DNA from: JAJRRS01 sp965230275
GTDB lineage: Bacteria > Planctomycetota > Phycisphaerae > Phycisphaerales > Phycisphaeraceae
Direction: 5' to 3'
Length of the DNA stretch: 64,000 nucleotides
Assembly (NCBI GenBank): GCA_965230275.1
Contig: CBDDKO010000002.1
Span: forward strand, 2,294,001-2,358,000
The notes under the pieces were generated by a model that did no database searches, was not told the DNA's origin, and saw only the letters and a list, made by a program, of their open reading frames with translations. Positions 41,350 through 50,224 of the stretch are shown one piece after another; position 1 is the first letter of the stretch, and each line of letters opens with the position of its first letter. The position numbers were made by a program, and so were the translations under genes.

Positions 41350-42600
41350 TCAGGTGCCGAACGGGTTGGCCGGGCGGCGCTGTTTCCCGGGCGTCAGCTC
41401 GACATAGTCAACACGCTCAAAGTCCAGCCACTCCGTCCCTGCTAACTCAAGAGCCCCGCGTTCATTGGGCTTGGCCGTGCTGGGGATTAATGCCAGGTAC
41501 TTCAAGTAGGCCGTTAGCACGTCGAGCTCTTTAAAGAACATGTCGGCGAAGTCTTCGCGGGCTTTGGTGATCGTGGCCTTGCTGACCTTCCGCAGTGTCG
41601 ATGTAAACACCTCGACGGTGCCTTCATCAAAGCTAAGCTCCTCGAGTAGCTCGCCCTTCTCGAACAGCCTGTAGCTGAAAGCACCAGCGGTATCGCTGTA
41701 CCCGAATTGAAGCGCACGGGTATCGAGGTGCTCGGACAGGGCTTGCGCTTCGACCGTGTAGTCGTATGAGTTAAACGGGTCTTGGTCAACCACCAAAGAC
41801 CAACTGTGTCCCTTGTGGCGCACGACCAGACACCCAGCCTCAGCCGGCCGGACCCCGGTGTGAACGACGTCTTCCTGGATGTCGCCTGACGGCCGGATCC
41901 CCTGCAGAGCTCGAGCCACGTCGCCGGGTGGGGCGAGTACGTGTAGCTCCTGGTAATTGCTATAGCTGTCATGAATCCCGCGGAGCTTAGCTAAGCTGGG
42001 TACCTCATACTCCGGCAACCCCTCGATATAGACCGCTTCTTCGCGGTGATCCTCGGCACTGCGATTGTGGGTCGCACCCGAGGCCTTCAGCACCTTCACA
42101 ACGTTCTCACAGATGCGATGGAAGGCTTCGCTATCGGTGATGGCTTTCTGTATCTGGGCCTTGGTTTTCCCTGCACGCCCGGTCCAGTCGGGGGCCCGGA
42201 CCTTGTCCAACCAGGCCTGTCGCTCATCAAGATGTCCCTCGGCCTGTTGTAGGGGCGTCGCTCTGAAGTTACTGGCGTTCACCCGGGCACCGGCGTCGAT
42301 CAGTGCCTGAACCGCCTCCGGGCTGTGGCCATCAACCGCGGCAAACAACGGCGTCCGGCAATAACCGTCACGTAATTCCAAGTCCGCCCCAGCTTCGATG
42401 AGGAACTGCACCACCTCAACATGATTGCACGCCGCGGCGATGTGCAAGGCGGTAACATCATCCGTGCCTAACGCATTGACGCCCCGGTTAACATCCACAC
42501 CCTCGCTCAGGATGGCTTTGACCAGATCGACTTCGCCACGCTCGGCCGCGGCGACGAGTGTACGCGGGGTCGCCTTTGACTTCTGCTGTTTGTCTGCCAT
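41350..42600 (-). CDS. Ankyrin-repeat protein
   Basis: 416 residues. Three to four ankyrin repeats at about residues 12-125 (TLVAAAERGEVDLVKAILSEGVDVN, TALHIAAACNHVEVVQFLIEAGADLE, TPLFAAVDGHSPEAVQALIDAGARVN). The C-terminal ~250 residues form a globular domain of unknown family (YEVPSLAKLRGIHDSY.. to DFERVDYVELTPG), containing a Trp/Val-rich segment SWSLVVDQDPFNSYDY. No signal peptide. It lies in the third slot, between the GT2-tail remnant and intact fcl. Ankyrin proteins of this kind occur as immunity-like or interaction modules; no role can be assigned. Confidence 0.82.
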   Translation of the reverse strand: MADKQQKSKATPRTLVAAAERGEVDLVKAILSEGVDVNRGVNALGTDDVTALHIAAACNHVEVVQFLIEAGADLELRDGYCRTPLFAAVDGHSPEAVQALIDAGARVNASNFRATPLQQAEGHLDERQAWLDKVRAPDWTGRAGKTKAQIQKAITDSEAFHRICENVVKVLKASGATHNRSAEDHREEAVYIEGLPEYEVPSLAKLRGIHDSYSNYQELHVLAPPGDVARALQGIRPSGDIQEDVVHTGVRPAEAGCLVVRHKGHSWSLVVDQDPFNSYDYTVEAQALSEHLDTRALQFGYSDTAGAFSYRLFEKGELLEELSFDEGTVEVFTSTLRKVSKATITKAREDFADMFFKELDVLTAYLKYLALIPSTAKPNERGALELAGTEWLDFERVDYVELTPGKQRRPANPFGT

Positions 42601-42721
42601 GACATAGATCCCGAATAAAAAGTATCACCAGCATATACTAGAAAATATCAGCCCGAGGGAAGTATACGCTTATCTCGATATCGGGTTGATATGTCTTCAT
42701 GTGGTGATCGGGATCGCTAAC

Positions 42722-43687
42722 CTATCCGTATACGACTTCCCGCACCTCGTCCTGGGCCTCGAACCACTCGATGGTTTTCTTTAAGCCTTCTTCAAAGCCA
42801 ACCTTGGCCTGCCAGTCCATGACTTGTTTGGCTTTGGAAGTGTCGAGGCAGCGGCGGGGTTGGCCGTCGGGTTTGGTGGCGTCCCATTCGATCTTGCCCT
42901 CGAACCTGCAGAGCTTGGCGATCAGTTCGACCAGGTCCTTGATCTTGATCTCCATGTTCGTGCCGAGGTTGATGGGGTCGGGGGTGTCGAGTTTTTCGGC
43001 GGCGGTGACGATGCCGTCGGCGGCGTCTTCGACGTAGAGGAATTCGCGCGAGGCGCTGCCTGTGCCCCAGCAGACGATGTGGTCGTCGCCGCGGTCGCGG
43101 GCTTCGACGCACTTGCGGATCAGGGCGGGGATGACGTGCGAGGAATTGGGGTCGAAGTTGTCGTTGGGGCCGTAGAGGTTGACGGGGACGACGACGACGC
43201 CGCTCAGGCCGTACTCGCGCTTATAGCCGTCGAGCATGACGAAGAGCGCCTTCTTGGCGACGCCGTAGGGCGCATTGGTTTCTTCGGGGTAACCGTTCCA
43301 GAGCTCGGATTCCTGGAAGGGGACGGGGGTGAACTTGGGGTAGGCGCAGACGGTGCCGGTGTGGACGAACTTGTCGATGCCGTGGATGCGTCCCTGCTCG
43401 ATCAGGTGCATGCCCATCGCCATATTGGCGTAGAAGAACCGGCCGGGGTGTTCGCGATTCGCGCCGATCCCCCCCACTTCCGCGGCGAGGTGGATGACGA
43501 CGTCGGGCTTTGCCTCCTTGTACATCCGGACGACGTCGGCCTCTTTGGTCAGGTCGAAGTCGGGATAGATCGGGATGTAGAGGTTGTCATCACTGACGCC
43601 GGCCTGCTTGAGCCGGGCCTGGATGTTCTGGCCCAGAAACCCGTCGCCGCCGGTGACACAGACACGTTTATCTTTGAGGTAGGACAA
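42722..43687 (-). CDS. fcl: GDP-L-fucose synthase
   Basis: 321 residues, expected length. Rossmann motif VCVTGGDGFLGQNI, AAEVGGIGANREHPG, TGTVCAYPKF, catalytic YGVAKKALFVM (Tyr, Lys) and NLYGPNDNFDPNSSHVIPALIRKC, all specific to the bifunctional epimerase-reductase that converts GDP-4-keto-6-deoxymannose to GDP-L-fucose. It starts with TTG 43687 (GGAG 8 bp upstream). The partner gmd is 464 bp further upstream in the same direction. Its 3' end has been copied twice towards the left. Confidence 0.93.
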   Translation of the reverse strand: MSYLKDKRVCVTGGDGFLGQNIQARLKQAGVSDDNLYIPIYPDFDLTKEADVVRMYKEAKPDVVIHLAAEVGGIGANREHPGRFFYANMAMGMHLIEQGRIHGIDKFVHTGTVCAYPKFTPVPFQESELWNGYPEETNAPYGVAKKALFVMLDGYKREYGLSGVVVVPVNLYGPNDNFDPNSSHVIPALIRKCVEARDRGDDHIVCWGTGSASREFLYVEDAADGIVTAAEKLDTPDPINLGTNMEIKIKDLVELIAKLCRFEGKIEWDATKPDGQPRRCLDTSKAKQVMDWQAKVGFEEGLKKTIEWFEAQDEVREVVYG

Positions 43688-43718
43688 AAGAATACTCCAA
43701 ACACGGAAACTAGGCTGG

Positions 43719-44051
43719 TTATCTGTAAAGTATAGATTCTGGTTTAACTTGATCAGGAGATGCGGTCACATGCTTGCATATCGTATCGACCAGAATTCTC
43801 CATACGTCTTCGGGGCTTAGCTTGGTTCTACTATTGAATTCGGTACCACATTCAGGGCATTTCGGCCGATCTAGTCCGCGTAAATCGTAATTGCATTCTT
43901 GACAATGACCGTCCCCCACAAGCTCTATCGTCTTTAGAACAGCACCATAGAGTTCACCCACGGTTTGCACCTGCACTGCATCGCTGTCGGACAATTGGAT
44001 ATCGAATGCTTCCTCGGTTGCATTCAGGATTTTTAATATATCAACAGCCAC
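43719..44051 (-). CDS. Small protein: acyl-carrier-like segments split by a zinc ribbon
   Basis: 110 residues from GTG 44051. Residues 1-42 look like the second half of an acyl carrier protein (EEAFDIQLSDSDAVQVQTVGELYGAVLKTI). Residues 50-70 are a zinc ribbon, CQECNYDLRGLDRPKCPECG. The end, EDVWRILVDTICKHVTASPDQVKPES, resembles the first helix of a carrier protein, but the chain stops at ILYR before any D-S-L phosphopantetheine site. Planctomycetes have families of ACP-like proteins with inserted linkers, so this could be one that has lost its C-terminus. AT-richer than gmd and fcl. Confidence 0.6.
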   Translation of the reverse strand: MAVDILKILNATEEAFDIQLSDSDAVQVQTVGELYGAVLKTIELVGDGHCQECNYDLRGLDRPKCPECGTEFNSRTKLSPEDVWRILVDTICKHVTASPDQVKPESILYR

Positions 44052-44150
44052 AATGTAATCAGTATATCCATTGTGATCCCCCGGCAGAGTCGGGGGGGGT
44101 AGAGGATAGCAGCGCTAAGCCGCAAGCGGCATTTGGCGAGCCGCCAGCGG

Positions 44151-45212
44151 CTAGGAGCGTTCGTCGGGGATGCTGACTTCGTGGCCGGCGTCCTTGAGGG
44201 TCTTTTCGCGCTGGGCGAGTTCGAGGTCGGCGTCGACCATCATGTCGACCAGTTCCTCAAACGTCACGCGCGGCTCCCAGCCGAGCTTTTCCTTGGCCTT
44301 GGTCGGGTCGCCGAGCAGCAGGTCCACTTCCGCCGGGCGGTAGTAGCGTGGGTCGATCTCGACGTAGTCCGCGTAGTTCAGGCCGACGCGGGCGAAGGCG
44401 CGTTCGCAGAACTCGCGGACGGTCTTGGTCTCGCCGGTGGCGACGACGTAATCGTCGGGCTCGTCCTGCTGGAGCATGAGCCACATCTGCTCGACGTAGT
44501 CGCCGGCGAAGCCCCAGTCTCGCTTGGCGTCGAGGTTGCCGAGGTAGAGCTTTTTCTGCAGGCCGCACTTGATGCGTCCGACGGCGCGGGTGATCTTGCG
44601 TGTCACGAACGTCTCGCCGCGGCGTGGGGATTCGTGGTTGAAGAGGATGCCGCAGGAGGCGTGCATGTTGTACGACTCGCGGTAGTTGATGGTGATCCAG
44701 TGCGAGTAGAGCTTGGCGGCACCGTAGGGCGAGCGCGGGTGGAACGGGGTGGCTTCACTTTGCGGGGCGCTCTCGGGCATCCCGCCGAACATTTCGCTGG
44801 TGCTCGCCTGGTAGTAGCGGACCTGGCCGTCGATCTCCTGCTCGAAGTCGCGGATGGCTTCGAGGAGCTTGATCGTGCCCACGCCGGTGGCGTCGGCGGT
44901 GTAGACCGGCTGGTCGAAGCTGACACGGACGTGGCTCTGCGCGCCGAGGTTGTAGACCTCGGTGGGCTTCACCTCGCGGACGATCCGGGCGAGGCTGTTG
45001 CCGTCGGTCAGGTCGGCGTAGTGCAGGTGCAGGCGTGCGCCGGACTCGTGAGGGTCGCGGTAGATGTGGTCGATGCGGTCGGTGTTGAAGGTGCTGGCCC
45101 GGCGGATCAGGCCGTGGACGTCGTAGCCCTTGGCGAGCAGGAACTCGGCGAGGTATGAGCCGTCCTGCCCGGTGATGCCGGTGATGAGTGCACGGTTGGG
45201 GTTTTCGGCCAC
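44151..45212 (-). CDS. gmd: GDP-mannose 4,6-dehydratase
   Basis: 353 residues. ALITGITGQDGSYLAEFLL at the N-terminus, RRASTFNTDRIDHIY, YNLGAQSHVRVSFDQP, catalytic STSEMFG (Thr, Glu) with SPYGAAKLYSHW (Tyr, Lys), GILFNHESPRRGETFVTRKI and KRDWGFAGDYVEQMW. This is the first step of GDP-fucose (or GDP-rhamnose/perosamine) synthesis from GDP-mannose. GTG 45212 is set by AGGAGG 7 bp upstream. An 18 bp perfect palindrome lies 26 bp before the start. Confidence 0.95.
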   Translation of the reverse strand: MAENPNRALITGITGQDGSYLAEFLLAKGYDVHGLIRRASTFNTDRIDHIYRDPHESGARLHLHYADLTDGNSLARIVREVKPTEVYNLGAQSHVRVSFDQPVYTADATGVGTIKLLEAIRDFEQEIDGQVRYYQASTSEMFGGMPESAPQSEATPFHPRSPYGAAKLYSHWITINYRESYNMHASCGILFNHESPRRGETFVTRKITRAVGRIKCGLQKKLYLGNLDAKRDWGFAGDYVEQMWLMLQQDEPDDYVVATGETKTVREFCERAFARVGLNYADYVEIDPRYYRPAEVDLLLGDPTKAKEKLGWEPRVTFEELVDMMVDADLELAQREKTLKDAGHEVSIPDERS

Positions 45213-45237
45213 GTGGCCACCTCCTGCTAGGTCTTAT

Positions 45238-45255
45238 CGGACCCGATCGGGTCCG
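45238..45255. promoter_or_regulatory. Perfect 18 bp palindrome upstream of gmd
   Basis: CGGACCCGATCGGGTCCG reads the same on both strands and lies in the leader of gmd. It could be a dimeric repressor site or an mRNA hairpin; no second copy was noticed in the window. Confidence 0.4.
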
Positions 45256-45433
45256 GAGAATCGGTAAGTCACGGCTTCCCTGCCGGTTAAGTCGGCGCTT
45301 GGGCCCATGAGCTTGAGCCCCCCACCCGCCGACACCTGGGCCCGGGCCGGACATGATAACAGGCCGCCGGGGCGGTGGCATGACATGCTGAAAGTACGAG
45401 AAAAGAGCTTGTGGGGTTCGATCCGCAGGGCGG

Positions 45434-45694
45434 TCAGATCAGGTCGAACCGGCGGAGCAGCCAGAGGACGAACAGCCCCAGCACGCCGACGCCACCGATG
45501 ATGAGAAAGCCCGGTATGCGGTCGGGCGTCGCAGTGAGAACCGCCCCGCCGAGGCCGACGGCGATCAGCAAGAAACTTGTGACACGGGCCAGGAACAGGA
45601 TGACGGTGCGCTCCGCAGCCGTGGTCGGCCGATGCCCACCGAAGCCGTCGCCGCCGAAGAAGCCGAATCCGCCAAAGTCGCCGCCGCTATCCAT
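45434..45694 (-). CDS. Small membrane protein
   Basis: 86 residues. Gly/Phe-rich N-terminus (DSGGDFGGFGFFGGDGFGGH), then two membrane helices (TVILFLARVTSFLLIAVGLGGAVL and IPGFLIIGGVGVLGLFVLWLL) with a short basic tail. Start at ATG 45694. No known family. Lies between gmd and the transglutaminase-like gene, same strand. Confidence 0.65.
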   Translation of the reverse strand: MDSGGDFGGFGFFGGDGFGGHRPTTAAERTVILFLARVTSFLLIAVGLGGAVLTATPDRIPGFLIIGGVGVLGLFVLWLLRRFDLI

Positions 45695-45776
45695 ACCTAG
45701 CCCTCGATGTGTGCAGCCTCACCCCCACCATCGGCTAAACGGGGCCGGGTCTGAATAACCGACCGGCCGACACGGC

Positions 45777-47429
45777 CTAGTTCACTGGCTTGATGCTCGT
45801 AATCTTGAAGCCCCACTTCCAATCGTCGAAGTAGAGGTTCACGCCGTCACATTCGACCTCGCCGCGTTGGAAGTCGGCGGGTTCGGAGCGGAGGGATTGC
45901 TTGGGCGGGTCGAGGGGTTGGCCGTAGTCGAGGTTGACGATGATGCGGTAGACGTCCATGTGGCCGAAGTAGAAGTTGCGGACGAGCGGGTCGTCGGATT
46001 TGCGGTAGCCGTAGGACGGATCGGCGACGACCCAGCCGTGCGGCGGGAGGTAGATCTCGGCCCAGTCGTGCAGGTTCTCGCTGCCGGGCGTGCTGGTGAA
46101 GCCGGACTGCCAGCGGGCGGGGATGCCGGCGGAGCGCATCATGGCCATCATCGTCACGGCCTGCACGCCGCAGTCGCCGCGTTTGCGCTGCAGGCACAGG
46201 TTAGTGAAGCTGGGGATTGTGCCGTACTCGAACTCGGGCAGCCAGCGTATGTTCGCGTCCCACCAGTCGAAGATGGCCTTGGCCTTGAGGTAGGGGTTGG
46301 TCTCGTCGCCGACGACCTGCTTGGTTAGCGATGTCACTTCATCGCTAAAAACAAGGTGCGGTGGGCGCTCTGCGAGGTGGTGGGCGAAATCGCTGCGCTC
46401 GTCATCGGTAAGTTCTCGGGTGTTGTGCTCGCCAATGACCGGGTAGTGGCCGGCGGTGGTGTAGGCGAAGACCTGCTCGAAGGTGATCGGCTTGGCGGGG
46501 TCCTCAACCGTGAACTCGTAGTAAGTCGTGCGGTGCAGCGATCCGCCGATCGGGCCAGGGCCGTCGTGGTTGGTGGCGTTCGGTGCGATGTAGGGCTCGT
46601 ACGGTTTGCCGTCGATCGTGGCGCTGACAAGCTCGACGTCGCGCTGCTGGCGGTACGCTTGCGGGAACGGCAGCCAGACGCGCAGCTTCGAGCCGGCTTT
46701 CATCAAGCCGGGGTTGTTTTGATCGGGTGATGGTTTGACGGTGAAGGTGTAGCGCACCTCGAACCGGTGCGGCAGGACGATCGGTGAACCGCCGGACAGT
46801 GCGACATCCACGCCGGCATGGGTGACGTCGGCGAGGTGGTTATTCAGTGTGAAGTTCGAGCGGTCTTCATCTAGCGGTTGGCTTGACGTGTTTTCAGCGT
46901 CGGCACCTTCGGCCTGACGCTTCGCTTCCCACTCGGCCTTACGCCGCTTGATCTCGTCGCTAAATCGGAGCATCACCCCGGGCTCACGGCGGAAGTAACA
47001 AACCTCGCCATCGATCACTCGATACGTTACCCCACCTTCCGCCACCAGCCGGCGCAGGTCCTCGGCTGAGAAGTCGTCGATCATCTTGCGCACCGCTTCG
47101 ACCAGCTCGGCCTCGGTCTGGTCGAACTCACGGCGGATGCGTCGGATCGTCTCAAGCGATTCATCACGGATGATGCGCTCGGCGTCGCTCGAGAAACGGG
47201 CCTCGTCGCTGAGCAGCGCGACCGCCTCTTGGAACTGCCCTTGGTCGAGCAGTTCACGCACCTGCACGATTACAGGATGGTCACTGGTCCACAACGCCGC
47301 AGCGCCGGATGCAGACGTGTCCTCCTCCGATGCCAGTGCGGACCCGATCCAATCGCTCATCAGCATCGCTCCAAGTAGGGCTAATACTAACCGCATCAGA
47401 ATCACCGCCTTATGTGATATGCGGGCCAT
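45777..47429 (-). CDS. Secreted transglutaminase-like superfamily protein
   Basis: 550 residues from ATG 47429. Signal peptide (VILMRLVLALLGAMLMSDW..SALA). A helical region at about 60-140, a beta domain at about 200-330 (VRYTFTVKPSPDQNNPGLMKAGSKLRVWLPFP) and the transglutaminase core with RGDCGVQA (Cys about residue 443), LHDWAEIYLPPHGW (His about 479) and VADPSYGY (Asp). Likely an envelope cysteine protease or amide-bond enzyme. Divergent from the LD-carboxypeptidase gene, sharing the 92 bp region 47430-47521 for promoters. Confidence 0.87.
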   Translation of the reverse strand: MARISHKAVILMRLVLALLGAMLMSDWIGSALASEEDTSASGAAALWTSDHPVIVQVRELLDQGQFQEAVALLSDEARFSSDAERIIRDESLETIRRIRREFDQTEAELVEAVRKMIDDFSAEDLRRLVAEGGVTYRVIDGEVCYFRREPGVMLRFSDEIKRRKAEWEAKRQAEGADAENTSSQPLDEDRSNFTLNNHLADVTHAGVDVALSGGSPIVLPHRFEVRYTFTVKPSPDQNNPGLMKAGSKLRVWLPFPQAYRQQRDVELVSATIDGKPYEPYIAPNATNHDGPGPIGGSLHRTTYYEFTVEDPAKPITFEQVFAYTTAGHYPVIGEHNTRELTDDERSDFAHHLAERPPHLVFSDEVTSLTKQVVGDETNPYLKAKAIFDWWDANIRWLPEFEYGTIPSFTNLCLQRKRGDCGVQAVTMMAMMRSAGIPARWQSGFTSTPGSENLHDWAEIYLPPHGWVVADPSYGYRKSDDPLVRNFYFGHMDVYRIIVNLDYGQPLDPPKQSLRSEPADFQRGEVECDGVNLYFDDWKWGFKITSIKPVN

Positions 47430-47521
47430 CCACACCACCACCTGATTATTATATGATATCGGGGCGGGGCCGTACCAATCCGCCCATGAACCTTGCTTCA
47501 CCTCCCAGGAGATCGCCGCTC

Positions 47522-48613
47522 ATGCTGCTTAACCTTCGTCTGCGGGGCATCCCAATCTGTTTGCCGCTGTTGTTGGCCGTGGCGTCCATGGCCGGCTGCG
47601 CGGTGCTGCCCGCCTGGGCGTCGCCACCGATCAAGCCCGAGCCGCTGGAGCCGGGCGACACGATCATGTTCGTAGCGCCGGCGGGCGAACTGAACAAGCA
47701 GCGCATGGCGCGCGTAAAGCAGCGCCTCGAAGACATGGGCTTCAAGACCAAGCAGCGCGACGACCTGTTCCGACAGTACGGCTACCTCGGCGGGACCGAC
47801 GAACAACGAGCCGAAGAACTCATGCAGGCCTTCGAAGACCCCGAGGTCGACGCCATCTTCCCCGGCACGGGCGGCTACGGCACGACGCGCATGATCGACC
47901 TGCTGGACTACCGTGTCATCCGACGCAACCCGAAGATCCTCGTCGGCTTCAGCGACATCACCGGCCTGCACCTGGCGATCAACAAGCGGGCCGGCCTGGT
48001 CACCTTCCACACCCCCAGCCCTCAGTACGGCCTGGGCAGCGAAGGCAATCTCAGCGACTTCAGCGCCAAGTACTTCTGGCGCGCGATCCTCAAGTCCAGC
48101 TACTACGACGACAACGGCAAGCGCCTGAAACCCGGGTGGACGTACGAGATTCCTGAAGACCTGGATCAGCCAACCGTGATTGCCCAAGGCAAGGCGCGCG
48201 GCCGGCTGGTCGGCGGGAACTTCTCGCTGATCGCCGCCACCATGGGCACGCCCTATGAGATCGACTGCAAAAACAAGATCCTCTTCGTCGAAGACGTCGG
48301 CGAGGCCCCCTACCGGATCGACCGTTTCCTCTCGACGATGAGGCTGGCCGGAAAACTCGACGAGCTGAACGGCGTGATCCTCGGCAAGTTCACCCGCACC
48401 GAAAAAGAAGGCGACGAGCCCTCCGAGTTCAGCGTCGAAGGCATCATGCAGCAGTACTTTGCAGACGCCGACTACCCGGTGATCTACAACTTCCCGGTCG
48501 GCCACTTCAAACAAAACGCCACCATGCCCGTCGGCACGATGTGCGAACTGCAAGCGGACGAGGAGGGCTGCAAGGTAAGGCTGCTCGAAGACCCTGTGAA
48601 GCTGAGGGATTAG
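47522..48613 (+). CDS. LD-carboxypeptidase-family lipoprotein (S66)
   Basis: 363 residues. AGGAG precedes ATG 47522, which directly begins a signal peptide with lipobox SMAGC; the in-frame ATG at 47486 would only lengthen it. S66 motifs: DTIMFVAPAG, PGTGGYGTTRMIDLLDY, nucleophile Ser in VGFSDITGL (about residue 143), FVEDVGEAPYRIDR (catalytic Glu) and PVGH (His). Cleaves the L-D bond in tetrapeptides of peptidoglycan or related substrates. Lipoprotein form implies a periplasmic site, unlike the cytosolic LdcA of recycling. Confidence 0.9.
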   Translation: MLLNLRLRGIPICLPLLLAVASMAGCAVLPAWASPPIKPEPLEPGDTIMFVAPAGELNKQRMARVKQRLEDMGFKTKQRDDLFRQYGYLGGTDEQRAEELMQAFEDPEVDAIFPGTGGYGTTRMIDLLDYRVIRRNPKILVGFSDITGLHLAINKRAGLVTFHTPSPQYGLGSEGNLSDFSAKYFWRAILKSSYYDDNGKRLKPGWTYEIPEDLDQPTVIAQGKARGRLVGGNFSLIAATMGTPYEIDCKNKILFVEDVGEAPYRIDRFLSTMRLAGKLDELNGVILGKFTRTEKEGDEPSEFSVEGIMQQYFADADYPVIYNFPVGHFKQNATMPVGTMCELQADEEGCKVRLLEDPVKLRD

Positions 48614-48624
48614 TTGAACGTGGG

Positions 48625-50160
48625 CTATTCTTCTTCCGGGATGCCATCGATTCGTAGCGGCGCGCCGTCCGGGCCGTAGACCGTGATGATCGGGCCCGCT
48701 TCTGTCCATTCATACGTAAATTGTCCCGGCTGGTCGCCTACCAATGTATCGTTCCAGTCGTATGGATTATGTAACGACGTAAATCCATACTCATCCAGCC
48801 ACTCGTCTGTGCCTGGTTGCGTGGGGTGATCCAACGATAACGATATAACCATCAACTTCAGGTTCTTCTGATGAATCTGCCAACGGACCGGTGCCGTGCG
48901 GCTCACTCGCACATCCGTCACCGGCAGCGTCTGATACATAATGCATGAGAGTGCAATCCAAACAATGGCACCTATGAACAGGCCCGCCCCTGTCTTGGCA
49001 TTGATGGGCTCACGCCGTTCCCGCGTCATTGGGACCCACGCCACATAAATCAGCAAAGACAGAACCGCACCTGTGATCCCGATATTAAAGGCAAACAACT
49101 TCGCCGCGCTACGGGTCCAAGGCCTTGGTACGTGTGTCTGTTCACCATCCCACCGGATACGCACGTCCTTCTGCATGTCGGCGGGCGTAAGTTGCGCAGA
49201 TAGCTTGGTCGCGAAAGCGGATTGCCCCGCCTGTTTTACCAATTCCGGATGACGCACCGGCACGCCGTCACCGGCCCACCGGTTACTCCACTCCATCACA
49301 GTTGGTTCGGGCGGGTACACGACACCATCGCAGTAGGCCACATCGAAGTGGGCGGCCGTCGCCCTCTGGTGCCCGAAGATATACAGGTCAACCAACAAGC
49401 CTGTTGAGCCCGTCGCGGTCAGGCGCATCGGATAAATCGGCTCGCTGGTAGCAAACCGGAACGCCACGGGGTGGGTCGTTGACATACTTCCTTCTTGAAT
49501 ATCCGGCTTCAGACGTAGCGCGGTGAAGACCCAGCCTTCGTCGATATACGCCTGGATCGCTGCAACCGACTTTTCAGGCGTATTAAAACCGTTGTCTTTG
49601 AGCCAATCCAGAAGCGAATCCGGGTCGTCTGCCGAAAGTACCGCGACCTCGAAGTCGCCAACGCTTGTCTGCTGAAGCACATCGAGAGCGGCATCGGCTC
49701 CCATGCTTCGGCGATCTGTGCCGAGTGCCGGAAACAGGCACATGACCAGCAGTGATATCAAGATGATGGCTGCAGCGACACTCCGATAGTCCAGCAACCA
49801 GCAAATAACAATCAGCGTGACGATGGTGACATAAATACCCCAAGGTTCGCCGGCCGTTTGAACTCTGGGGGACGTGATCGCACGCAGCGCCGGGAACAGC
49901 CCGTTCGTGGAAGCCGAGACTTCCGGCTCGGCAGGTGTCGGCACGATCCATGCGAACTCGTCACCTTCGCCGATATAGCTTGTCCGGATGACCATCGTTT
50001 CGATGCCATCGGCCCAATGGATCAGCGCTTCCTGGTCGGGGATGTTAACCCCCGCATAGGCGATTCCAGATTTACCGAAGACTTTGCCGTCGGCGAACGC
50101 GGACTCGGCTGTGCACAGGATGAACAATGACACGGTAAGAAGCAGGATCAGCCAACGCAT
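48625..50160 (-). CDS. DUF2330 membrane protein
   Basis: 511 residues from ATG 50160 with GGGAGG upstream. Signal peptide; then the DUF2330 start (ADGKVFGKSGIAYAGVNIPDQEALIHWADGIETMVI, EFAWIVPTPAEPEV). Two membrane helices interrupt the domain (about 115-150), and two more follow at about 360-420. DUF2330 proteins are secreted or membrane proteins of unknown role. Ends in PEEE. Convergent with the LD-carboxypeptidase gene, 11 bp apart. Confidence 0.82.
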   Translation of the reverse strand: MRWLILLLTVSLFILCTAESAFADGKVFGKSGIAYAGVNIPDQEALIHWADGIETMVIRTSYIGEGDEFAWIVPTPAEPEVSASTNGLFPALRAITSPRVQTAGEPWGIYVTIVTLIVICWLLDYRSVAAAIILISLLVMCLFPALGTDRRSMGADAALDVLQQTSVGDFEVAVLSADDPDSLLDWLKDNGFNTPEKSVAAIQAYIDEGWVFTALRLKPDIQEGSMSTTHPVAFRFATSEPIYPMRLTATGSTGLLVDLYIFGHQRATAAHFDVAYCDGVVYPPEPTVMEWSNRWAGDGVPVRHPELVKQAGQSAFATKLSAQLTPADMQKDVRIRWDGEQTHVPRPWTRSAAKLFAFNIGITGAVLSLLIYVAWVPMTRERREPINAKTGAGLFIGAIVWIALSCIMYQTLPVTDVRVSRTAPVRWQIHQKNLKLMVISLSLDHPTQPGTDEWLDEYGFTSLHNPYDWNDTLVGDQPGQFTYEWTEAGPIITVYGPDGAPLRIDGIPEEE

Positions 50161-50224
50161 CGGAACCTCCCGGGAAGTGGGCATGCCGTTTCATGGTACC
50201 AAGGTTGATCTCATGTGACACGCA

